A stretch of DNA of 15,802 bases from Desulfobacterales bacterium (GTDB taxonomy: Bacteria; Desulfobacterota; Desulfobacteria; Desulfobacterales; UBA2174_A), in contig JALOPD010000097.1 in assembly GCA_025454075.1 (NCBI GenBank), forward strand, positions 1 through 15,802, in the 5' to 3' direction. Numbering within the stretch: position 1 is the first letter of the stretch; every line of letters starts with the position of its first letter. The translations under genes were made by a program, and so were the position numbers. Positions 7,856-13,259 of the stretch are shown here, piece by piece. The notes below the pieces were generated by a model, which did not search any database, was not told where the DNA came from, and saw only the letters and a list, made by a program, of their open reading frames with translations.

Positions 7856-9214
7856 TTATGCCTCTTCAAACTGCAGGTTCTCGAAGCGTGAGTATTCCTT
7901 GAGGAAGGTCAGCTTGACCGAGCCCGTGGGGCCGTTGCGCTGCTTGGCCAGGATGATCTCGGCGCGGTTGGTGTGGCGGGCCTGGCCTTCCTCGGTCTTC
8001 TTGAACATCTCTTCGCGGTGAATGAAGGCCACCAGGTCGGCGTCCTGCTCCAGGGCGCCGGACTCGCGCAGGTCAGACAGCTGGGGCCGCTTGTCGTCCC
8101 GTTTTTCGATCTGCCGGTTGAGCTGCGAGAGCGCGATGACCGGGATCTCGAGCTCCCGCGCCAGGCTTTTCAACCCCCGCGATATCTCCGATAGGTCCAG
8201 GTCGCGGCGCTCCCGGGCCCGCTCGACCTTCATCAGCTGCAGGTAGTCGATGACGATCATGCCGATGCCCCGTTCCGCCTTCAGCCGGCGGGTCTTGGCG
8301 CGGATCGTCAGGGCCGAGTTCTCCGAGGCGTCGTCGATGAAGATCGGGGCCTCGTGCAGGCGCGCGCCGGCCTGTTGCAGGCTGTCCCAGTCGTCGCGGC
8401 TCAAGAACCCGTCCCGGAAACGGTCCGAGCTCACGCGCGACTCGGCGCAGAGCAGCCGCAGGACGAGCTGCTCTTTGGACATTTCGATGGAGAAGATCGC
8501 CGCCGGCACCCCGGACTTCACGGCGGCGTTGCGCGCGATGTTCAGCGCCAGCGCGGTTTTCCCCATGCTGGGCCGGGCCGCCAAGATGATCAAGTCGGAT
8601 TTCTGGAAGCCGCCGGTCAGGCGGTCAAGGTCCTTGAAGCCGCTGGGGACCCCCGTCGGCATCCCCTTGTTCCGGTGCCGCTCATCGAGCGCTTGAAACC
8701 CGCCCGGCAGCAGCTCCTTCAGCTCGGCCAGGGACGGCCGGGCTTTCCTGCTGGTGATCTCGAACAGGCAGCTGTCGGCATAATCCAGGACCTCCTCGAC
8801 CTCCTGGCGGCCGTCCACGCAGCGCTTGATGATGGCGTTGCACTTTTCGATCAGCCGCCGCAGAAGGGCCTTTTCGAAAACGATCCCGGCGTAATGCCCG
8901 GCATGCGCCGCCATGGGCACTTCATCCACCAACCGCGACAGGCCCGCCGCACCCCCTGCCTTCTCGAAGGCGCCTCTTTTCTTGAGCGCGTGGGACAGCG
9001 TCACCAGGTCGATCGGCTCGCTTTTCCCCGAGAGGTCGATCATGGCCTTGAAGATTTCGCGGTGGGCGCCGACGTAAAAGTCCTCCGGGCCGATGACCTC
9101 GACGACCTCGTTGAAGACGCAGTTGTCGATCAGGATCGCCCCCAGCAGCGATTCCTCCGACTCGATGCCTTGCGGCGGCAGGTAGCTTTCGACAGGGTCT
9201 TTGGTGCGCTTCAT
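7856..9214 (-). CDS. dnaB: Replicative DNA helicase
   Basis: 452 residues, normal for DnaB, the hexameric helicase that unwinds DNA at the replication fork. The N-terminal domain (about 10-115, PQGIESEESLLGAIL and EDFYVGAHREIF) binds primase; the RecA-like motor domain has TGVPSGFKDLDRLTGGF (187-203), Walker A ARPSMGKT (213-220), FSIEMSKEQL, Walker B MIVIDYLQLM with Asp323, SQLNRQIEKR and SDLRESGALEQDAD. No intein is present. The ATG at 9212-9214 is preceded by a run of five C, not a ribosome site, and a TATAAT lies only 15 bases upstream, so the leader may be very short. It stands alone, convergent with the small 7664 frame. Confidence 0.97.
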   Translation of the reverse strand: MKRTKDPVESYLPPQGIESEESLLGAILIDNCVFNEVVEVIGPEDFYVGAHREIFKAMIDLSGKSEPIDLVTLSHALKKRGAFEKAGGAAGLSRLVDEVPMAAHAGHYAGIVFEKALLRRLIEKCNAIIKRCVDGRQEVEEVLDYADSCLFEITSRKARPSLAELKELLPGGFQALDERHRNKGMPTGVPSGFKDLDRLTGGFQKSDLIILAARPSMGKTALALNIARNAAVKSGVPAAIFSIEMSKEQLVLRLLCAESRVSSDRFRDGFLSRDDWDSLQQAGARLHEAPIFIDDASENSALTIRAKTRRLKAERGIGMIVIDYLQLMKVERARERRDLDLSEISRGLKSLARELEIPVIALSQLNRQIEKRDDKRPQLSDLRESGALEQDADLVAFIHREEMFKKTEEGQARHTNRAEIILAKQRNGPTGSVKLTFLKEYSRFENLQFEEA

Positions 9215-9228
9215 GGGGGAATCGTTCG

Positions 9229-9234
9229 ATTATA
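9229..9234 (-). promoter_or_regulatory. Candidate -10 box of dnaB
   Basis: A perfect TATAAT on the minus strand lies 14 bases before the dnaB ATG. No good -35 is visible at 16-18 bases (the region is T-rich). The position implies a leader of under 10 bases. It sits just beyond the T-tract that ends the ImmA unit. Confidence 0.35.
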
Positions 9235-9249
9235 CAGAACACTGTGGGC

Positions 9250-9286
9250 AAAAAAATATTAGGATGCCGCCATCCGGACGGCATCC
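9250..9286 (-). terminator. Intrinsic terminator partly inside the end of the ImmA gene
   Basis: Read on the minus strand, GGATGCCG (9286-9279) and CGGCATCC (9269-9262) form a perfect 8-base-pair GC-rich stem with a 9-base loop. The stop codon TAA follows directly (9261-9259), then seven T (9256-9250). The last codons of the peptidase gene therefore form the hairpin. Confidence 0.85.
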
Positions 9287-9948
9287 CAGCTCATGCGCGT
9301 TTGGGTCTCGTTGCGGACCAACCCGATGTCCTGCAGCCGGATGATCATGGCCTGCTTGGATACATTGGTAAACCCCCCGGCCTCCATCACCGTGGCGGCG
9401 ATGCGCGGCCAGGTGCCGATGCACGGGTCGAAACACAGCGGGCCGCAGTAGGCCGCTTGGACGTTGTGCAAGGAGAGGCGCTCGCAGCCGAAGGCCTGCT
9501 GGAAGGCGCCGCAGACGAACTTTTCAGGCATCAGCAGGCAGGAGGCGAAATAATCCGCCTGCCACTCCACCGGTTTCTTGGCGTCCTGGACCCGGCAGAA
9601 GTGGGCCGCCTCACCTGCTGCCGAACGACTGATGTGCGTTCGGTGGAGCATCCAATGGCCGGCCTCGTGGGCCAGGGTGAAAAAAAGGCGGCCCTTGGAT
9701 TTGCTTTCGACGAGGCTCGCATCCGCGCAGATCAGGCGCTTTTCAACAAAAGTCGCCCCCAGCACGTCGTTCAGGTTCAAGCGGGACTTCAGGTCGTGAA
9801 ACCCCAGTCTGAGATTCAACCCTCTTTCGATGAGGTCTTCGACGGGGACGGGCGGGACGACGGAGGTGTTGACGGCGGACTCGTAGTGGTCGATCAGAAG
9901 CGATGCCGCAGCGGCGATGGATGCCTTGGAGAGCCGGGGAACCTTCAT
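9259..9948 (-). CDS. ImmA/IrrE family metallopeptidase
   Basis: 229 residues. The zinc site typical of the family is clear: HEAGH (His94, Glu95, His98) in FFTLAHEAGHWMLH, and the third-ligand region EWQADYFASCLLMP with Glu128. The N-terminal part (PVPVEDLIERGLNLR) is also typical. Family members (ImmA of ICEBs1, IrrE/PprI of Deinococcus) cleave or inactivate a cognate XRE-type repressor; that role is inferred here from the adjacent XRE gene. The C-terminal 80 residues are an extension with several cysteines (CERLSLHNVQAAYCGPLCFDPC) that could be a sensing module, or simply family variation. The ATG overlaps the XRE stop (ATGA), so the two are translationally coupled. Its own terminator overlaps the last codons. 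Confidence 0.9.
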   Translation of the reverse strand: MKVPRLSKASIAAAASLLIDHYESAVNTSVVPPVPVEDLIERGLNLRLGFHDLKSRLNLNDVLGATFVEKRLICADASLVESKSKGRLFFTLAHEAGHWMLHRTHISRSAAGEAAHFCRVQDAKKPVEWQADYFASCLLMPEKFVCGAFQQAFGCERLSLHNVQAAYCGPLCFDPCIGTWPRIAATVMEAGGFTNVSKQAMIIRLQDIGLVRNETQTRMSWDAVRMAAS

Positions 9949-10304
9949 GGGTGTTTTTTTCCGAGTTTCGCGATTTCAGCCAGCTGAGACAGCTTCGCCC
10001 AGTCCTCGTGGTCGAATCCTTTTTCCTTGGCCATCCGCAGGAAGTCGGCGGCGCGGCCCTCTTCGGCGACGTACCGGGAGAGCTCCGGGTCCATCTTGCG
10101 GGCGGCCCTGAGAAGCTCGTTCCGGTCGGCGAGCAGCACGCCTGCGATGGTCAAAATGACCTCCTCCGACGGGGGCGGGACATTGTCCTGCTCCACATCG
10201 CTCATGTAGCCGGCTGATTTGTCGATGCGCCGGGCCAGTTCCCTCAGCCCGACGCCGGCCTCCAGCCGCAGCCGACGCAGCGTATTCCCGAATGTGTCCG
10301 TCAT
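9945..10304 (-). CDS. XRE-family helix-turn-helix regulator paired with the ImmA/IrrE peptidase
   Basis: 119 residues. Residues 5-60 are a Cro/CI-type DNA-binding domain: NTLRRLRLEAGVGLRELARRIDKSAGYMSDVEQ, with the recognition helix near 30-38. Residues 61-119 are an alpha-helical tail (DPELSRYVAEEGRAADFLRMAK) that may carry dimerisation and the peptidase cleavage site. It is first in a two-gene unit; its TGA overlaps the peptidase ATG. A GGAACGGA stretch upstream of the ATG at 10302-10304 is an acceptable ribosome site. Autoregulation is likely, since a promoter with a tandem heptamer lies 26-56 bases upstream. No phage or conjugative genes are nearby, so nothing ties it to a mobile element. 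Confidence 0.9.
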   Translation of the reverse strand: MTDTFGNTLRRLRLEAGVGLRELARRIDKSAGYMSDVEQDNVPPPSEEVILTIAGVLLADRNELLRAARKMDPELSRYVAEEGRAADFLRMAKEKGFDHEDWAKLSQLAEIAKLGKKHP

Positions 10305-10329
10305 TCAATCCGTTCCGTAGGCATGGCGT

Positions 10330-10360
10330 TCTATAGCACCGAACACCGAGAGGATGTCAA
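10330..10360 (-). promoter_or_regulatory. Promoter of the XRE/ImmA pair
   Basis: Minus strand: perfect -35 TTGACA (10360-10355), 19-base spacer, -10 TATAGA (10335-10330) carrying the extended TGC element just upstream. The extended -10 can compensate for the long spacer. It lies 8 bases beyond the mtaB stop codon, so the pair does not depend on the upstream operon. Confidence 0.65.
10336..10349 (-). promoter_or_regulatory. Tandem heptamer in promoter spacer, possible XRE operator
   Basis: On the minus strand the spacer contains TCGGTGT directly followed by TCGGTGC, two seven-base direct repeats differing at the last base. The position between -35 and -10 suits an autorepressor site. Evidence is positional only. 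Confidence 0.35.
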
Positions 10361-10368
10361 GGGAAAAA

Positions 10369-11691
10369 TCATTCGGGGGTTTCGACGAGGTGCCCCATCA
10401 GGCGGACGGCGTCGGCTTTCGTGATCCGCACCATCACCAGCCGGTTCATGAGCGCATCGCCGCCCTCGAACAGGACCGGGAGATAGTTCGAGGAAACCCC
10501 CTTGAGCAGGCCGGTCTTGGGGTCCCGCCGGCTTTCCGTCAGCACCTGGACCGCCCGGCCGACGACGCTGCTATGGAAGCCGTGGCGCTTGCGGCTGCCT
10601 ATCTGCCGCAGGCGGCCGCAGCGCTGCTTGATCCGCTCCGGCGGCACCTTGCCGGCGAAACCGTGCGCTGCGGTGCCCGGACGGGCCGAGAACGGGAAGA
10701 CGTGCAGGTAGGTCAACGGAAGGGCCTCGATCAGCCGGCAGGTGTTTTTAAAGGCGGTCTCCGATTCGCCCGGGAAGCCGACCAGAACGTCCGCGCCGAT
10801 GGCCGCATCCGGCAGGAGGAGGCGGACCTTGCGGACGAGCGTGCCGAAGGCCTCTGGAGAGTAGGGTCGCCGCATGCGCTTCAAGATCTCGGCGTCTCCG
10901 CTTTGCAGAGGGATGTGGAAGTGGCGGCAGAAACGGTCGGAGCCTGCCGCCAAAGAGATGATCTCGTCGCTCAGTTCGAGGGGCTCGATCGAGCTCAGCC
11001 TCACCCGCACCGGTGTTTGCAGGGTTTGCAGCCGTTGCAGCAGCTCGAGCAGGCTGCTGCGCGGGTTCAAGTCCCGGCCGTAGAGACCGATGTGGATCCC
11101 CGTCAACACCACCTCGTGGAAGCCCTGCGCCGCCAGGCGTTCCACGCCCGCGACGACTGCCTGAGGCTCGCTGCTGCGGCTGCGGCCGCGGGCGTAGGGC
11201 ACGATGCAGTAAGTGCAGAACGCGTCGCAGCCGTCCTGGACCTTCAGGAAGGGCCGGGTGCGGCCGACGGGGGCGGCGAAAGAGGAAACCGCAGGCGGAC
11301 GAAGCGTCTCGCCTCCGCCGCTCAAAAGGGCCGGGCGGGAGTTCTTGGCGATGCCGCCGCGGCGAATGGTCTCGGGCAAGCGGGCCTTTCCGGCCTGGTC
11401 GACGATGCCATCCAGGCCCCTGATGCCCATCAGCGCCTGGGGGTCGATCTCCGCGTAGCAGCCGGTCGCCGCCACGCAGGCCCGCGGGTTAACGTGGATG
11501 GCATGGCGCACGGCCTGCCGGGACTGCATCGCCGCCTTTTGGGTCACCGCGCAGGTGTTGACGATGCAGAGGTCGGCCTCTTCCCCGGGACCGGCGGGCT
11601 GCCAGTCCGGCCCGGTCAGCCGGCCGGCGATGGATTCGGACTCAGCCTGGTTGACCTTGCATCCGAGCGTTATGATTCTGAATGTGGGCAT
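10369..11691 (-). CDS. mtaB: tRNA t6A37 methylthiotransferase (MtaB-type)
   Basis: 440 residues. Radical-SAM methylthiotransferase that converts t6A37 to ms2t6A37 in tRNAs reading ANN codons. The UPF0004 domain has Cys11 (TLGCKVNQAES), Cys47 (VNTCAVT) and Cys78 (ATGCYAE) for the auxiliary cluster; the radical-SAM cluster is CDAFCTYC (Cys155, 159, 162). KVQDGC, HIPLQSGD and DVLVGFPGE are further signatures. A C-terminal TRAM-like region (about 375-440) should bind RNA. The LGCKVNQAES start and overall style match the MtaB/YqeV subgroup better than MiaB or RimO. It follows mnmA by 30 bases and completes a tRNA-modification operon. No strong ribosome site precedes the ATG. Confidence 0.92.
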   Translation of the reverse strand: MPTFRIITLGCKVNQAESESIAGRLTGPDWQPAGPGEEADLCIVNTCAVTQKAAMQSRQAVRHAIHVNPRACVAATGCYAEIDPQALMGIRGLDGIVDQAGKARLPETIRRGGIAKNSRPALLSGGGETLRPPAVSSFAAPVGRTRPFLKVQDGCDAFCTYCIVPYARGRSRSSEPQAVVAGVERLAAQGFHEVVLTGIHIGLYGRDLNPRSSLLELLQRLQTLQTPVRVRLSSIEPLELSDEIISLAAGSDRFCRHFHIPLQSGDAEILKRMRRPYSPEAFGTLVRKVRLLLPDAAIGADVLVGFPGESETAFKNTCRLIEALPLTYLHVFPFSARPGTAAHGFAGKVPPERIKQRCGRLRQIGSRKRHGFHSSVVGRAVQVLTESRRDPKTGLLKGVSSNYLPVLFEGGDALMNRLVMVRITKADAVRLMGHLVETPE

Positions 11692-11721
11692 AAATGAAGT
11701 TGGGCGCTGAATAGTAAACGT

Positions 11722-12768
11722 TCAAGGCTTTGAAATGAATCCCCCCCCGAGCACCTCATCCCCGTCGTAGAAGACCGCCGCCTGGCCGGGCGTGACGGCG
11801 GCCTGGGGCGATTCGAAGCGCACCCGGGCGCTGTCCGCGCTCAACGGGATCACGGTGGCCGGCGTTTCCGGCGTGCGATAGCGCACGCGCACCCGGGCGT
11901 GCAATGGCTCTTCGGGCGGCGGGGCGATCCAGTTGATCCGCGCCACGCGGCACTCCGCCGTCATCAGGTCTTTCTTCCAGCCGACGATCAACCGGTTGCG
12001 GGCCGTGTCCACCCTTACCACATAATACGGCTCGGCCGCCGGGCAGTCGATCCCGCGGCGCTGCCCGACCGTGAACGCATGCAGCCCCTGGTGCCGGCCG
12101 ATGATCTCACCGTCGACGGTCTCGATCAAGCCGGGTTCCGGCGGGGGGCCGCCCATGGAGGCAATGAACGCTGCGTAGGACCCGGTCTTTATGAAACACA
12201 CGTCCTGGCTTTCGTCCGTCACGGCCGGCTGCAGACCGGTGCGCACGGCGATTTCCCGCACCTCCGCCTTGGTGAGACCGCCGAGCGGAAAGCGCGCCAG
12301 GGCCAGCTGGGCCTGGGTGAGGCGGGCCAGGAAGTAAGACTGGTCCTTGCGGGCGTCGGCGCCTTTAGAGAGGTGATAACGACCCGCGGCGTCCCGCCCG
12401 ACAACGGCGTAATGGCCGGTGGCCAGGTGTTCGGCGCCCAGGTCCTGAGCGTGGCGCAGCAGTACCCCGAATTTTATGGACGGATTGCAGACGATGCAGG
12501 GATTCGGGGTTTCGCCCGCGAGATAGGCGGCGGAGAAATAGTCCACCACGCTGCGCTTGAAATCGGCGCTCACATCCACCATGTGCACCGGGATGCCCAG
12601 CTGGTCGCCGATCGAATTCGCGGACAGCGCGCCGCGCCCCGCGGGCGCGGGCTCGAACCCCGTGAGGAAGTGCAGGCCGAAGACGTTCGTATCATCTTGT
12701 TTCAGGATGTGGGCGGCGATCATGGAGTCCACGCCGCCGCTGACGGCAACGGCAACCGTGCGCTTCAT
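11722..12768 (-). CDS. mnmA: tRNA-specific 2-thiouridylase
   Basis: 348 residues. Installs the 2-thio group on U34 of Glu, Gln and Lys tRNAs. The PP-loop SGGVDS (10-15) activates U34 with ATP; catalytic Cys91 lies in TPNPCIVCN and the persulfide Cys191 in DESQDVCFI; GHYAVV, KDQSYFLARL and the C-terminal beta-barrel (VGQRRGI...GQAAVFYDGDEVLGGG) are typical. I start at the ATG at 12766-12768, whose bases form ATGA with the stop of the NIL-ferredoxin gene; the frame remains open upstream to 12942 but that part is the ferredoxin gene read in a wrong frame. A GGGTGG sequence just before the ATG may help initiation. Cys94 next to the catalytic Cys is notable, since some MnmA proteins are reported to hold an Fe-S cluster. 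Confidence 0.96.
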   Translation of the reverse strand: MKRTVAVAVSGGVDSMIAAHILKQDDTNVFGLHFLTGFEPAPAGRGALSANSIGDQLGIPVHMVDVSADFKRSVVDYFSAAYLAGETPNPCIVCNPSIKFGVLLRHAQDLGAEHLATGHYAVVGRDAAGRYHLSKGADARKDQSYFLARLTQAQLALARFPLGGLTKAEVREIAVRTGLQPAVTDESQDVCFIKTGSYAAFIASMGGPPPEPGLIETVDGEIIGRHQGLHAFTVGQRRGIDCPAAEPYYVVRVDTARNRLIVGWKKDLMTAECRVARINWIAPPPEEPLHARVRVRYRTPETPATVIPLSADSARVRFESPQAAVTPGQAAVFYDGDEVLGGGFISKP

Positions 12769-13193
12769 CCCACCCAGGCGTCCTTGATGGGCCGGACTTC
12801 CATGGCGCGCGGAGGGCAGGCGGTCACACACAGTTCGCAGATGCTGCATTTTTCTTGATCGAACAACACTTCCATTTCCGGGCGCTTGATCGACAGGGCG
12901 CCGGTCGGGCACACGGCCGTGCACGCGCCGCAGTGGGTGCACTTGGCCGTCACGCGTTTGACCTCCCGGGAGGCGTTCTGGACCCGGACGCCGTTTTCCT
13001 TCAAAAACTTCACCCCGTCGCGGAAGTTTTTCTTGGAGCCGGACAGCTCCATCACCATCACGCCTTCCTTGCCCGGAAGGATAGTCGCGTTCAGGATGTT
13101 AAACACCAGGTCGAAGTCCTTGGTGAGGTGGCAGACGACAGGCTTCTGGGCGACATCCTTGGAAAAGCGCAGGACGAGAATCTTTGAGTACAC
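12765..13193 (-). CDS. NIL-domain ferredoxin with two 4Fe-4S motifs
   Basis: 142 residues. Residues 1-75 match the NIL domain (YSKILVLRFSKDVAQKPVVCHLTKDFDLVFNI, split here in register), known from the C-terminus of methionine ABC transporter ATPases and from archaeal and delta-proteobacterial sulfur-handling ferredoxins. Residues 84-95 (CTHCGACTAVCP) and 116-127 (CSICELCVTACP) are two ferredoxin cluster motifs. It is soluble and cytoplasmic. The GTG start is fixed by a strong GGGAGG six bases upstream. Its stop overlaps the mnmA start (ATGA), so it is probably made in step with MnmA; electron supply or sulfur transfer for thiolation is inferred. Related NIL-ferredoxins act with HcyS-type proteins in homocysteine synthesis, but no such gene is in view. 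Confidence 0.9.
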   Translation of the reverse strand: MYSKILVLRFSKDVAQKPVVCHLTKDFDLVFNILNATILPGKEGVMVMELSGSKKNFRDGVKFLKENGVRVQNASREVKRVTAKCTHCGACTAVCPTGALSIKRPEMEVLFDQEKCSICELCVTACPPRAMEVRPIKDAWVG

Positions 13194-13199
13194 GCCGAA

Positions 13200-13205
13200 C
13201 CTCCC
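13200..13205 (-). promoter_or_regulatory. Ribosome binding site fixing the GTG start of the NIL-ferredoxin
   Basis: GGGAGG on the minus strand lies six bases before the GTG. It is the best Shine-Dalgarno match on that strand in the window. Confidence 0.8.
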
Positions 13206-13223
13206 GGTGAAATTCTTGCAACC

Positions 13224-13229
13224 AGGAGG
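13224..13229 (+). promoter_or_regulatory. Ribosome binding site fixing the long start of the acyltransferase-hydrolase fusion
   Basis: AGGAGG lies seven bases before the ATG at 13237. It supports the long N-terminus although the first 34 residues are low in complexity. Confidence 0.85.
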
Positions 13230-13259
13230 AACTTAAATGGATTTCATGACGGTGTCAAC
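13230..13259 (-). promoter_or_regulatory. Candidate promoter of the NIL-ferredoxin/mnmA/mtaB operon
   Basis: Minus strand: perfect TTGACA (13259-13254), 18-base spacer, TAAGTT (13235-13230), a poor -10. It would start transcription about 30 bases before the GTG and lies within the first codons of the divergent fusion gene. Confidence 0.35.

Noticed and set aside
9250..10360. Prophage or integrative-element remnant
   Set aside because: XRE and ImmA genes are common on such elements, but there is no integrase, attachment repeat, structural gene or composition break, and the flanks are housekeeping genes.
10354..11697. Long plus-strand open frame opposite mtaB
   Set aside because: It is a GC-skew shadow of mtaB with His/Arg/Gly-rich translation and no domain signature.
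12769..12942. Upstream extension of the mnmA frame by 58 codons
   Set aside because: It is the ferredoxin gene read out of frame; the ATGA overlap and the family N-terminus fix the start at 12768.
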